This document shows positions 15,811 to 25,435 of a stretch of DNA of 64,000 nucleotides, in pieces. Source of the DNA: an uncultured Caldilineales bacterium (GTDB taxonomy: Bacteria > Chloroflexota > Anaerolineae > JAAEKA01); the NCBI GenBank assembly GCA_937907455.1, contig CALESQ010000018.1, forward strand, positions 1-64,000. Direction: 5' to 3'. Under the pieces are notes generated by a model, which searched no databases, was not told the DNA's origin, and saw only the letters and a list, made by a program, of their open reading frames with translations. The translations under genes were made by a program, and so were the position numbers. Numbering within the stretch: position 1 is the first letter of the stretch; every line of letters starts with the position of its first letter.

Positions 15811-16340
15811 GCCAGTTGCCCTTGATCCACAGCGGCCAGTGGCGCGGTTTGCCCGGCGTGATGCATTACATGGCCGGCCTGCTGGACGATCTGCTGATCG
15901 AGCGCGTGATCTGGGGTGAAGGCGCAGAGGCCGCGGCTGCGGGCGGTGCGCAGGTCGCCGCGGTCGGCCATATCTGGTATCGTTTTTGGCTATGGCGTGA
16001 TGATCAGGTGGTCGAGCGCTACTTCGATGCGGCAGGTCGGGCGCTGGGCACGCAGGTGGACGTGTGTATGCCCATCGAAGCCAGCGAACAGGGCTGGGTT
16101 GCGCGTGACTTGCTGCTGGATATTTGGATCAGCCCGGATGGCCGCGTCACAGTGCGCGGTGAAGCCAGCTATGAGGCCGCGCAGGCCGAGGGGCGCATTA
16201 GCGATAATGAATTTCGCTGGGCCGAACAGCATCTGCGTCGCCTGACCACAGCCATTGCCCAGCGTCGTTTTCCGCCCGCTATGGTGCGCAACTGGCAGGT
16301 AGATTTGCAACGTATCGAGGAGACAAAGCAACGGTTATGA
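15807..16340 (+). CDS. DUF402 domain protein in the his operon
   Basis: 177 residues matching the DUF402 pattern: WYRFWLWRDDQVVERYFD, a hydrophobic strand pair DLLLDIWISPDGRV, then GEASYEAAQAEGRISDNE and a final helix. Some DUF402 proteins are nucleoside di- or triphosphate phosphatases or RNA-linked enzymes; the function here is unknown. It overlaps hisB by 4 nt at its start and hisH by 4 nt at its end, so it is locked into the his transcript. Start GTG. Confidence 0.7.
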   Translation: MSQLPLIHSGQWRGLPGVMHYMAGLLDDLLIERVIWGEGAEAAAAGGAQVAAVGHIWYRFWLWRDDQVVERYFDAAGRALGTQVDVCMPIEASEQGWVARDLLLDIWISPDGRVTVRGEASYEAAQAEGRISDNEFRWAEQHLRRLTTAIAQRRFPPAMVRNWQVDLQRIEETKQRL

Positions 16341-16972
16341 TCGCTATTGCAGATTATGGTATTGGGAATTTGCGCAGTGTCGAGAAAGCCTTCGCCGCAG
16401 TGGGCGCTGATGCCCGGCTGGTGCGTGATCCCGCGGCGGCTCAGCAAGCGGCTGCGCTGGTGGTGCCGGGTGTGGGTGCATTCGGCGCCTGCGCCGCGGG
16501 GCTGCGTGCCCACGGTTTCGAGGCAGCGGTGCGACAGGCCGCGCAGGCGGGCAAACCGGTGCTGGGCATCTGCGTGGGGATGCAGCTTTGGTTCGAGCGC
16601 AGCGAGGAGATGGGTGATCATGCGGGGCTGGGCCTGTTGCCGGGCGTGGTACACCGTTTCCCCGATGGCGCCGTGGATACTGCGGGTCAGCGCCTGAAGG
16701 TGCCGCAGATCGGCTGGAACCAGGTATGGCACGATGGCCGTGACCCTTTGCTGGCCGGCGTACCCGATGGCAGCTTTGCCTATTTCGTGCATTCTTATTA
16801 TTGTGCTGCGGCTGACGCCGCCGCTGTGTTAGCCGTTACTGACTTTGGCTTTACCTATCCCTCTGTGGTACGGCGCGAAAATGTATGGGGCGTGCAGTTT
16901 CATCCTGAGAAAAGCCAGCAGGTGGGCTTGCAGATTCTGGCAAACTTTGCGCAGATTTCTGCTTCGCTGTAG
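16337..16972 (+). CDS. hisH: Imidazole glycerol phosphate synthase, glutaminase subunit
   Basis: 211 residues, class I glutamine amidotransferase that feeds ammonia to HisF. Seen: IADYGIGNLRSVEKAF, VPGVGAFGACAAGL, nucleophile elbow LGICVGMQLWFE and the His-Glu pair in GVQFHPEKSQQ. hisF and hisA are not in the window. The ATG overlaps the DUF402 stop by 4 nt. The 152 nt after the gene carry no feature I can name. Confidence 0.96.
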   Translation: MIAIADYGIGNLRSVEKAFAAVGADARLVRDPAAAQQAAALVVPGVGAFGACAAGLRAHGFEAAVRQAAQAGKPVLGICVGMQLWFERSEEMGDHAGLGLLPGVVHRFPDGAVDTAGQRLKVPQIGWNQVWHDGRDPLLAGVPDGSFAYFVHSYYCAAADAAAVLAVTDFGFTYPSVVRRENVWGVQFHPEKSQQVGLQILANFAQISASL

Positions 16973-17124
16973 GCAAGCCGACGGAAAACACCAAACGGGG
17001 CTGAAATCGTCTGTTTGAAGGTTCTTTAATGAGGTAAGGATTCTGCCAATCATTGCCATGTTGAGTCCGCTAGACGTTCAGGTGATTTGCCCCGCATCTG
17101 GGTTGCGGATAAAATGAAACGGTT

Positions 17125-17865
17125 GTGAACGCTGATTCTGCATCTACTTCCAAAGGCCCACCGCTACGCAATGTGCTGCGAGCGGCTTTGTCGCGTCCTC
17201 CCCGCCCCCCACAGGCTACGTCTGAACCTGCTGACTCGCCGCTGAAACACGCAGTGCAGGCTTTTCAGATCGGGATACTCCGCACAGACTACGCCGACTA
17301 TCAGGCGCAGCCACGATTTGCCGCGCTGTCTGAGTTCTTCTTCACCGCGCTCTATGCACCGGCGGACTTCAATCTGCGCAACGAGTCTTTTCGTCGTCTT
17401 TATGACTGGTTGAGCAGCTTGATCGGCCACGATCCCGTGCGCGTGCTGGCCCACAGCATTGAGTTGTATGAGCTGACCGATTCGTTGGACGAGGAAACCG
17501 CCGTGGCGTTACGTCACGCCGGGGTGAGCGAAACCTCGCTCACCCGCGCTGCCTGGGAGTCAGCCTATACCACGGTGGGGCGGCTGGAGGATCGCCAGCG
17601 CCAGGCTGAATTGCTGGTGAGCAATGGTTACGCGCTGGAGCAAGCTTGCCGCGTGCCCTTTGTCCACACGCAACTGCGCGCCGCGCGGCCTGCTGCGGCC
17701 CTGTTTGGCTGGGGCCACGTGGTTGATTTTCTGCTGCGCGGCCATGAGGCCATCACCCGCGGCCGTCCCATTGATCCGCTGTTGGAGGCTATCGCCGCGC
17801 GCGAGGGCGCCCGCATGACCTGTCTGCTCGGCACGAATCAAGCAGATGACGGGGTGACAGGGTGA
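17125..17865 (+). CDS. Hypothetical protein, FFLEELY-motif-like
   Basis: 246 residues, soluble and largely helical, with a disordered N-terminal 40 residues (Pro/Ser rich). Around residues 68-95 it has EFFFTALYAPADF followed by NESFRRLYDWL, which resembles the FFLEELY motif family described in other bacteria; no enzyme motif was recognised. GTG start at 17125 with poor upstream signal. It lies between hisH and an M24 peptidase, both on the same strand. The function is unknown. Confidence 0.6.
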   Translation: MNADSASTSKGPPLRNVLRAALSRPPRPPQATSEPADSPLKHAVQAFQIGILRTDYADYQAQPRFAALSEFFFTALYAPADFNLRNESFRRLYDWLSSLIGHDPVRVLAHSIELYELTDSLDEETAVALRHAGVSETSLTRAAWESAYTTVGRLEDRQRQAELLVSNGYALEQACRVPFVHTQLRAARPAAALFGWGHVVDFLLRGHEAITRGRPIDPLLEAIAAREGARMTCLLGTNQADDGVTG

Positions 17866-17928
17866 TTAATCTACCCGCCTCCGGCGTACCTGTCTACTTG
17901 TCTCTTCACTTATTCCCTCCCCACTCCT

Positions 17929-19179
17929 ATGAAACATGATCTTAACCGCCTGATGGCGGAACGCAACCTTGCTGCTGCGGTAGTGCGCGGTAGCACGCTG
18001 GAAAGCCCGGCGATTCACTATCTGACCGGCGGCCACAAGCTGGAGGCGGTTACCATCTTGCTGCGCCCCGGCCAGCGCCCGGTGTTGGTGCATAATCCTA
18101 TGGAGCGCGACGAAGCCGCGCTTACTGGCATGGAGACGGCGCTATCTACCCGCTGGAACGCGCGCCAGATCGCCCAGGAGATGAACGGCGATCTGCTCGC
18201 GGCGCAGGCGGAGCAGTTGCGCCGTATTCTGGTTGATTACGGCGTGCATGGCCGTGTGGGCTTCTACGGCCACGGTGAGATCGGCCAGGCTCACGCGCTG
18301 CTCAATCGCCTGGCGCAGGTGCTGGATGATACCGAGGTCGTGGTGGAGTACAGCGATGACCTGCTCACCAGCGCGCGCATCACCAAAGACACAACAGAAA
18401 TCGCAGCCATGCGTGAGGTAGCCGACCGCGCCAACCAGGTGGTAATCGCCCTGGTTGATATGCTCACCAGCCGCCCCGTGTCCGGCAGCGCACGCAGCAG
18501 CACTGCGTATCTGCTGGCGCCGAACGGAGAAGCGCTCACCGTGGGCGCGGTCAAGCGCTTCATCCACGAGCAGTGTATGGCCCAAGGGCTGGAGCAGCCC
18601 GGCGGCAATATCTTCTCGCTGGGAGCCGATGCCGGAGTGCCGCACAACCAGGGCAACCCCAACGATGTGCTGACTCTGGGCACACCGATTATTTTTGATT
18701 TCTTCCCGCGACCTGTGGGCGGTGGCTACTATCACGACATGACCCGCACCTGGTGTCTGGGTTTTGCTCCGCAGCCCGTGCAGCGCGCCTATCAAGATAC
18801 GATGGATGTGTTTAAGCTGGTGATGGAAACATTGGAGTCAGGCCGCCGCGCCGCCACCTATCAATCGGTGACCTGCAAGTTCTTCGAGGCGCTCAGCTAT
18901 CCTACGATTCTTTCCACGCCGGGCACGCAGGTGGGCTATGTGCATAGCCTGGGCCACGGCCTGGGTCTGGAGATTCACGAAGCACCCAGCTTCTACGGCG
19001 CAGACAGCAACCCGGCGCGCTTGCAGCCTGGTTCGGTGTTCACCGTGGAGCCGGGACTGTATTTTCCTGAAGAGGGCTATGGCGTGCGTATCGAGGATGT
19101 GGTTTATTGTGACGACGCCGGTCTGTTCCACAGCCTGACCCCCTTCCCCAAAGACCTGGTGCTGCCGGTGCAGCAATAG
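17929..19179 (+). CDS. M24-family metallopeptidase (Xaa-Pro aminopeptidase type)
   Basis: 416 residues with a creatinase-like N-terminal domain (1-150) and a pita-bread C-terminal domain. The dinuclear metal ligands are visible: FDFFPRPVGGG with YYHDMTRTW (two Asp), LGHGLGLEIHEAP (His), FTVEPGLYFPEEGYG (Glu) and VRIEDVVYC (Glu). It likely removes N-terminal residues before proline. A short TACCCGCCTCCGGCG/CTACTTGTCT repeat piece (17874-17912) lies just upstream in place of an evident promoter. Confidence 0.92.
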   Translation: MKHDLNRLMAERNLAAAVVRGSTLESPAIHYLTGGHKLEAVTILLRPGQRPVLVHNPMERDEAALTGMETALSTRWNARQIAQEMNGDLLAAQAEQLRRILVDYGVHGRVGFYGHGEIGQAHALLNRLAQVLDDTEVVVEYSDDLLTSARITKDTTEIAAMREVADRANQVVIALVDMLTSRPVSGSARSSTAYLLAPNGEALTVGAVKRFIHEQCMAQGLEQPGGNIFSLGADAGVPHNQGNPNDVLTLGTPIIFDFFPRPVGGGYYHDMTRTWCLGFAPQPVQRAYQDTMDVFKLVMETLESGRRAATYQSVTCKFFEALSYPTILSTPGTQVGYVHSLGHGLGLEIHEAPSFYGADSNPARLQPGSVFTVEPGLYFPEEGYGVRIEDVVYCDDAGLFHSLTPFPKDLVLPVQQ

Positions 19180-19197
19180 CTATCCGGAGCCTTTGAG

Positions 19198-20796
19198 TTG
19201 GCTGTGTTGCTTCCTGCTCACATCACCGGCGCGACCCGCAAGACCCTGCCTGCCGTCGCTGATCCATCTACCCAACGCCTGTGGCGCTGGACGGCCCCGG
19301 CTGTGCTGCTGCTGGCCGCGCTGATACTAGGTGGATTGGTTTGGGGCTTTGTGCGTAGTGCTGCCCGCGTCACTGTAACGGTGGATGACCTGCCGGTTAC
19401 GGTGAGCAGCCATCTCGCCACCGTGGGTGAGTTGCTGGATGAGATGCAGATCGTGCTGCGCAGCGAAGATTACCTGCTGGCGCAGCGCAGCGACCTGCTG
19501 CAAAGCGGCATGGTGGTTGCCATTCAGCGCGCTCGTCCGCTGCTGGTGGATGATGGCGGCCGCGTCACCTTGCACTACACCCATGCTGGCAGCGTGGCCG
19601 CAGCACTGGCCGAGTTGGGTATCACCGCCAACGAGCATGATGTGTTGACGGTGGATGAACAAGCTGCGCAGACTGAGGCGCTGCTGCCGCGCCGGTTGGC
19701 TGCCACGGGACGATCTTTTCCGGGCGTACCGGCTGTTTATCCCTGGCGCAACACCGAGCAAAGCCTGGTCGCGGTTACCCTGCGCTATGCCCATCAACTG
19801 ATCGTGCAAACTGCCAGCCAGACAAACGACGGCGCTATGCAGCCCATAGAGCTGTGGTCTACCGCAAGCACGGTTGGCGAGGCGTTGGCTGATGGGTTGG
19901 GGCTGGTGTTCTACGAGGGAGACCGCGTCACTCCGCCGCTGGCTACGCCGCTGGCGGTCTTGAGCAACGGCCAGGTGGTGCAGATCACGCGTAGCAAGCC
20001 GGTGGAGATTGCCACCGCAGCCAGCGCCCTGCGCACCCGCACCCAGGGCGCTACCGTGGCTGACGTGCTGGCCGAAAACGGTCTGCTGCTCAGCGGTTTT
20101 GATCGCATCGAACCGGGCCTCGATACCACGGTGAGCGATGGTCTGGCGGTGCGCATCGTGCGCGTGCAGCAATTCTTCGAGATCGAGGAGCAGATCACCC
20201 CCTACGAATCCGTGTGGGAAGCTGACCCTGAGATGGAGATTGACAACCAGCGGCTCGACCAGGAGGGCGTCAATGGCATCACCCGCCAGCGCTATCGCAT
20301 TGTGCTGGAGGATGGTAAGCCTATCACGCGTACTTTGGATGACAGTTGGCTGGCGCAGGCGCCGGTGACCCGCGTCAACAAATATGGCTCTAAAATCGTG
20401 TTGCGCCAACTCGAAACGTCCGGTGGTGTCATCACCTATTGGCGCCGAATCCGCATGTTTGCCACCTCATACAGTGCGGCAGATGCCGGTACGCCGGTAA
20501 CAGCAGCCTGGTACGGCTTGACGCGCACCGGCATGCGTGCCGGCTATGGCGTGGTAGCGGTGGATCCGCGCGTAGTCAGCCTGTACACGCAACTGTATGT
20601 GCCCGGTTATGGGCAGGCAGTGGCCGGTGATACCGGCAGTGGTGTGATCGGCAAATGGATTGACCTGGGCTATCCCGATGATGGCATGATTCCCTGGAGC
20701 CGCTGTGTGGACGTGTATTTGCTTGGTCCACCGCCACCCTCCTACACCATCGCTTATCGCTTGCCTAACTCGCCGGCAGTCGCCTGCCTGCGCTGA
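19198..20796 (+). CDS. YabE-like cell-wall protein: DUF348 repeats, G5 and 3D domains
   Basis: 532 residues. One N-terminal transmembrane helix (AVLLLAALILGGLVWGFV, about 40-57), then DUF348-type repeats of about 45-60 residues (VTVTVDDLPVTVSS, and again after VTLRYAHQLIVQT and VQITRSKPVEIAT), a G5-like segment (FFEIEEQITPYESVW to ITRTLDD) and a C-terminal 3D domain with its three aspartates (AVDPRVVSLYTQLYVPGYG, AGDTGSG, WIDLGYPD). Such proteins are murein lytic or resuscitation-type wall enzymes outside the cell. TTG 19198 is chosen: GGAG sits 8 nt ahead. It ends 1 nt before the next start. Confidence 0.85.
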   Translation: MAVLLPAHITGATRKTLPAVADPSTQRLWRWTAPAVLLLAALILGGLVWGFVRSAARVTVTVDDLPVTVSSHLATVGELLDEMQIVLRSEDYLLAQRSDLLQSGMVVAIQRARPLLVDDGGRVTLHYTHAGSVAAALAELGITANEHDVLTVDEQAAQTEALLPRRLAATGRSFPGVPAVYPWRNTEQSLVAVTLRYAHQLIVQTASQTNDGAMQPIELWSTASTVGEALADGLGLVFYEGDRVTPPLATPLAVLSNGQVVQITRSKPVEIATAASALRTRTQGATVADVLAENGLLLSGFDRIEPGLDTTVSDGLAVRIVRVQQFFEIEEQITPYESVWEADPEMEIDNQRLDQEGVNGITRQRYRIVLEDGKPITRTLDDSWLAQAPVTRVNKYGSKIVLRQLETSGGVITYWRRIRMFATSYSAADAGTPVTAAWYGLTRTGMRAGYGVVAVDPRVVSLYTQLYVPGYGQAVAGDTGSGVIGKWIDLGYPDDGMIPWSRCVDVYLLGPPPPSYTIAYRLPNSPAVACLR

Positions 20797-20797
20797 A

Positions 20798-23700
20798 ATG
20801 AAGGTTATGGATTTTTCTGCTTCATCCCGCACCCCCCGCGGTGTTGTTGCCCTGTTGCTGCTGATCTTGCTGGTCGGCTTTGTACTGCGCGTCTGGCACA
20901 TAGATTATGCCGACGGTCAGTTGCCGCACCCTGATGAGCGCTCTACCATTGCTTTTTACGCGCCCAGCATTCACCTGCCGCCCGCCGGTGTGAGTTTGCT
21001 GGACAAGCGCCAATCACCGCTGAACCCGCTGTGGAATGTGCAAACCGGTGAGCGTCGTTCCTATACCTACGGCCATTTTCCGCTGTATGTGTTGGTAGCT
21101 ACAGCCAACGGTCTGCACGAGCTGGCCGAGCCGGCTGAGCGGCTGGGCGCTTCGCCGGATATGGTGGATACGCTGCGCAATGCCAACGGTGTGCCGGGCT
21201 TTGCGGTGGTGGGTCGCGCCCTGATGGCTGTGGCCGATACAGCCACGGTGCTGCTGGTTTTTCTGCTGGCACAGCACCTCTATGGCCGGCGCAGGCCGTG
21301 GGTGGCGCTGCTGGCCGCAGCTTTTTCTGCATTCAGCGTGATCCAAATTCAACTCAGCCATTTCTTTGCGGTAGACCCGGTGAGTACTACATTTACCGCG
21401 CTGGCGCTGTACGGCGCACTGCGCATGGCTGATCTGCCTGAAAAGCAACGTGTGCCCTGGGCGTGGGCGGCAATCAGCGGCATTGCTGCCGGGCTGGCTA
21501 TTGCCTCGAAGTTCAGCGCACTTCCGATCTTGGCTGCGCCGGTCACCGCCGTACTGCTGCGTTGGTGGCAGCGCCACGACGATGAGGACGCCCGCGCGCT
21601 GGCGGCATTGCCTGCGGCGCTGCTTCCCGCACTGCTGGCCTTGCTGCTGGCCTTTGTAGCCTTTTTTATCACCTCGCCTTTTGCCGTGCTGGACTGGGAG
21701 AACTTCAACCGCGCGGTGTTGACTGAGCAGGGCGCTATGGTGCGCGGCGTGGCTGATTTTCCTTTCACCCGCCAGTATCGCGGCACCATTCCCTACCTGT
21801 ATCAGATCGAACAGCTTGTGCGTTGGGGGTTGGGCTGGCCGCTGGGCCTGCTGACCTTCGTGGCACTGGCCTGGGTGCTGCTGAAGGCGTTGAGCGGGCG
21901 GGCGCGCGCCGGTGAATGGATCATTCTGAGCTGGATCGTGCCCTATTTCGGCCTGACCGGGCTGTTTTTGGCGAAGTTCATGCGTTACATGCAGCCGGTT
22001 ACTCCGTTTTTGCTGGTATTTGCCGCCGGACTGATTGCCGCTCTGTGGCGTTCGTCGCATACCGGGCATCGTGCTGCCGAGGTTGATCCGCCGCAGACGC
22101 CAGCTCAACCTGCGGCAGGTGCAGCGCGCTATCTGGCGGCAGCGCTCGCTGCGGCAACGCTGCTGGGCACGGTGTTGTGGTCGTTTGCTTTCGTCAACGG
22201 CGTCTACAACACCACCCACCCCTGGATTACCGCCAGCCGTTGGATCTACGCCAATATCCCCGACAATTCCACCATAGCCTGGGAACAATGGGATGATTCG
22301 CTGCCCTACGACCTGCCAGAGGCGAACGCCAGTCGCAGCCGTTATCGTTTTATTGACTGGGGGCCTTTCGAGGAAGACAACGCCGAAAAGTATGAGCGGC
22401 TGAAAAGCACCCTGCGCACTGCCGATGTGATGGTTTACTCCTCGAACCGCATTTATGGCGCAGTGGATAACCTGCCCGAACGCTATCCCATGACCACGCG
22501 CTACTACCAGTTGATGGCTGAAGGCAAGCTGGGCTACGAGTTGGCGCTCAAGCAGGTCAACCATCCTACCCTGTTTGGTGTCAGCTTCAACGACGAGCGC
22601 GCCGACGAGAGTTTCACGCTGTACGATCATCCCACCGTGCTGGTGTATCGCAAGGTGCGCGACCTGAGCGATGCCGAGTGGGACGCACTGCTGGGCGGTA
22701 GTTGGGAGGACGCGCAGCCCTATTACGTGGGCGATCCGCCGTTGATCCAGCGCCTCTGGCCCGCGGGCGAAAGGCAATCACCTCGGCCGCAGGCTGAGCC
22801 GCAACCGGGTGAAGGCAAAACCCTGCTGCTGGACACGCCGTTGGATCAATTGCCTGTGGTGCAGGATTTTCGTTGGAACACCCTCGCCAGCAGCTCGCCG
22901 CTGCTGGCTGTGTTCACCTGGTGGTTGGTGCTGGCGTTGCTGGGTTGGACGCTGTGGCCGATCAGCTTTGTGCTGTTGCGCGGGTTTGCCGACCGCGGCT
23001 ATCTTCTCAGCCGCAGTCTGGGATGGTTGTTGCTGGGCTACATCGTTTGGCTTGGCGCCAGCCTGCGTCTGTTCAGCTTCCGCACACCGGTGATTGTGCT
23101 GGTGTGGCTGGCGCTGGCCGCACTGTCGCTGGCACTGGCCCGGCGTGAGCGCGCCGCGCTGCGCGCTTTTTGGCAGCGTTCACGGCGCACCCTGTTGCTG
23201 GGCGAGATGGTATGGAGCGGCGCTTTTCTGCTGTTTGTGCTGCTGCGTCTGGCTAATCCTGACATCTGGCAGCCCTGGAACGGCGGCGAGAAGTTCATGG
23301 AGTTCGCTTTTCTCAATGCCACTTTGCGCAGTGCCCATTTCCCGCCGCTTGATCCTTATTTCGCCGGTGGGGTGATCAACTACTATTATTTCGGCCTTTA
23401 CCTGGTGGCACTGCTGATCAAACTCACTGGCATCGCCTCGTCGGTGGCCTTCAACCTGGCAATCCCCACGGTGTTTGCCCTGGCTGTAGGCAATGTCTGG
23501 AGCCTGAGCTACACGCTGGCGCGCGGCCAGGCCGGTTCTGAGACCGCCGCGCCAACGGCACAGCCCAGTCAACCGGCGCTGCTGCCCGCTGCTCATCCCG
23601 CGCGCATCGCTACCCTGGCCGCCTTCTTCGTGGCACTGCTGGGCAATGTGGATGGCGGCGCGCAGGTGGTGCGTCGTCTGGCCGAGCTGTCGGGCAGCCA

Positions 23701-25429
23701 GTTCAGCAGCAACCTGCCGGGCGTGCAAACCGCAGTGCGCGCTTTGGGCGGGGTGGTGAAGGTGTTGGGGCCGGAGCGCTTGCCTGCCTATAGCTTTTGG
23801 GATCCCAGCCGCGTCATTCCCTATACCATCAACGAGTTTCCCTATTGGAGCTTTTTGTTTGCCGACCTGCACCCGCACATGATCGGCATCGGTTTTACTG
23901 TGCTGTTGCTGGCACTGGCCTGGCGCTGGCTGAGCATTGATGAGGATGGGCCGGCCTCGGCGGGCGACCGTGTGGCGCTGCATGTCGCTTTGGCGCTGGT
24001 GCTGGGCGCGCTGGCGGTGATCAACACCTGGGATTTGCCCACCTATGCCGGGCTGTTGCTGTTGATGGCCCTGCTGCGCCAGTGGCGCAGTGGGCGCCTG
24101 GCCTCCCGGCCTGTTCCAGCCCTGCTGGGCGCGGCATCGGGCGGTGGCAGCTTGTTGGCGCTGGCTTTGCTGCTCTACTGGCCCTTTTTCAGCCACTATC
24201 AGGCGCTGGCTAGCAGCGGTGTGGGCCTGGTGACGGCGGCATCGCCGCCAGGCCGATGGCTGGCGATGTGGGGTTTTTGGCTCTTTTTGACGCTTTCTGC
24301 CCTGGCTGCGCTGCTGCGCCAACATAACCGCCGCGGTCAGCCGCGCGATCCGCTGGCCCTGCGTTGGCTGGAGCTGGCCGCAGCAGATTTTGATCGGCTG
24401 GGGCTGTTGGTGCAGCGCACCCCGCGGTTAAGCAGTGCCCTGCTGCTGTTGCTTGGGCTTGTGGCGCTGGTCGCGGCCGTGCTGCTCAAGCTGGATCACG
24501 CCGTGGCCGCGCTGCTTCTGGGGCCATTGCTGTTGGCGGCGCTGCTGGTGGCTCGCCGCAGCCGCAGCACTGCCGAGACCTTTATAGCGGTGTTGTTTTT
24601 CAGCGGCCTGCTGGTGCTATGGGGCGTAGAGATCTTTTATCTGAAAGATCATCTGCAAGGCGGCGAGTGGCGTCGCATGAACACGCTCTTCAAGTTCTAC
24701 ATTCAGGCTTGGGTAATGTTGGGCATGGCCGCTGCGCTTAGCTTGCCGACAATCTGGCGTTTCGTGTGCGCGCGCTGGCATCCCGCGCTGCGCGGCCTCT
24801 GGCTGGCCGGTTTCAGCTATCTGCTGCTGCTGTCGCTGCTTTTTCTGCCGCTGGGAACCGCCGCGCGCCTTGCTGATCGCTTTCCGCAGGGCACATTTGG
24901 CGAGAATCGCCCTGCCTTGGGCACGCTGGACGGCATGGCCTACATGCAGGCGGGAACCTACACCTGGCATCCTGACCCCGCGCAATCAGCCAACACGCCG
25001 ATTGTGCTGCGCTATGACTACGACGCGCTGCGCTGGATGCTCGACCACGTATCCGGCACGCCGGTGGTGGCCGAAGCGCTCATCGGCTATTACCGCGAGG
25101 GTGGGCTGCGCGTGGCTAGCTTCACCGGCCTGCCCACGCTGCTGGGCTTTCATCAGGAAGGTGAGCAGCGCTATGGCTGGCAGACCGGCCCGCGCCGCAC
25201 CCTGGCCGAAGAGTTCTGGCAGACCACCGATCTGGACCGTACCCGCCAACTGCTGGCCGAGCTGGACATCAGCTACATTTACGTAGGCCAGTTGGAGCAG
25301 ATCGTCTATCCCGCGGCGAGCCTGGCGAAGTTCCAGTTTCTTGCCGAACCCGCCGATGGTACCGCGCCCGCGCTGGAGATTGCTTATCACAATGACCGCG
25401 TGGTGGTGTATCATGTGCTGCCGAATTGA
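20798..25429 (+). CDS. Giant membrane protein: PMT-like glycosyltransferase fused to Chlor_Arch_YYY (DUF2298) domain
   Basis: 1543 residues with about 25 or more hydrophobic segments. N-terminal half: ArnT/PMT-like (GT39/GT-C) transferase with HPDERS in the first external loop, where these enzymes keep catalytic acidic residues, and SHFFAVDPVSTTF. C-terminal half, from about residue 760: the YYY domain with WNGGEKFMEFAFLN, PPLDPYFAGG, the hallmark INYYYFGLYL, FPYWSFLFADLHPHM and RRMNTLFKFYIQAWV. It may transfer sugar from a lipid carrier to a surface glycan; the function of the YYY half is unknown. Start ATG 20798, with ATG 20807 an alternative. The next gene repeats the YYY half as a separate protein. 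Confidence 0.83.
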   Translation: MKVMDFSASSRTPRGVVALLLLILLVGFVLRVWHIDYADGQLPHPDERSTIAFYAPSIHLPPAGVSLLDKRQSPLNPLWNVQTGERRSYTYGHFPLYVLVATANGLHELAEPAERLGASPDMVDTLRNANGVPGFAVVGRALMAVADTATVLLVFLLAQHLYGRRRPWVALLAAAFSAFSVIQIQLSHFFAVDPVSTTFTALALYGALRMADLPEKQRVPWAWAAISGIAAGLAIASKFSALPILAAPVTAVLLRWWQRHDDEDARALAALPAALLPALLALLLAFVAFFITSPFAVLDWENFNRAVLTEQGAMVRGVADFPFTRQYRGTIPYLYQIEQLVRWGLGWPLGLLTFVALAWVLLKALSGRARAGEWIILSWIVPYFGLTGLFLAKFMRYMQPVTPFLLVFAAGLIAALWRSSHTGHRAAEVDPPQTPAQPAAGAARYLAAALAAATLLGTVLWSFAFVNGVYNTTHPWITASRWIYANIPDNSTIAWEQWDDSLPYDLPEANASRSRYRFIDWGPFEEDNAEKYERLKSTLRTADVMVYSSNRIYGAVDNLPERYPMTTRYYQLMAEGKLGYELALKQVNHPTLFGVSFNDERADESFTLYDHPTVLVYRKVRDLSDAEWDALLGGSWEDAQPYYVGDPPLIQRLWPAGERQSPRPQAEPQPGEGKTLLLDTPLDQLPVVQDFRWNTLASSSPLLAVFTWWLVLALLGWTLWPISFVLLRGFADRGYLLSRSLGWLLLGYIVWLGASLRLFSFRTPVIVLVWLALAALSLALARRERAALRAFWQRSRRTLLLGEMVWSGAFLLFVLLRLANPDIWQPWNGGEKFMEFAFLNATLRSAHFPPLDPYFAGGVINYYYFGLYLVALLIKLTGIASSVAFNLAIPTVFALAVGNVWSLSYTLARGQAGSETAAPTAQPSQPALLPAAHPARIATLAAFFVALLGNVDGGAQVVRRLAELSGSQFSSNLPGVQTAVRALGGVVKVLGPERLPAYSFWDPSRVIPYTINEFPYWSFLFADLHPHMIGIGFTVLLLALAWRWLSIDEDGPASAGDRVALHVALALVLGALAVINTWDLPTYAGLLLLMALLRQWRSGRLASRPVPALLGAASGGGSLLALALLLYWPFFSHYQALASSGVGLVTAASPPGRWLAMWGFWLFLTLSALAALLRQHNRRGQPRDPLALRWLELAAADFDRLGLLVQRTPRLSSALLLLLGLVALVAAVLLKLDHAVAALLLGPLLLAALLVARRSRSTAETFIAVLFFSGLLVLWGVEIFYLKDHLQGGEWRRMNTLFKFYIQAWVMLGMAAALSLPTIWRFVCARWHPALRGLWLAGFSYLLLLSLLFLPLGTAARLADRFPQGTFGENRPALGTLDGMAYMQAGTYTWHPDPAQSANTPIVLRYDYDALRWMLDHVSGTPVVAEALIGYYREGGLRVASFTGLPTLLGFHQEGEQRYGWQTGPRRTLAEEFWQTTDLDRTRQLLAELDISYIYVGQLEQIVYPAASLAKFQFLAEPADGTAPALEIAYHNDRVVVYHVLPN

Positions 25430-25435
25430 GTAACC

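Noticed and set aside
21014..22777. 587-residue open frame on the minus strand
   Set aside because: It lies wholly opposite the glycosyltransferase-YYY gene, is rich in Gln/His/Arg as expected from a reversed GC-rich reading frame, and has no motif.
23180..24325. 381-residue minus-strand frame
   Set aside because: Antisense shadow of the same giant gene; Gln/His/Arg-rich composition.
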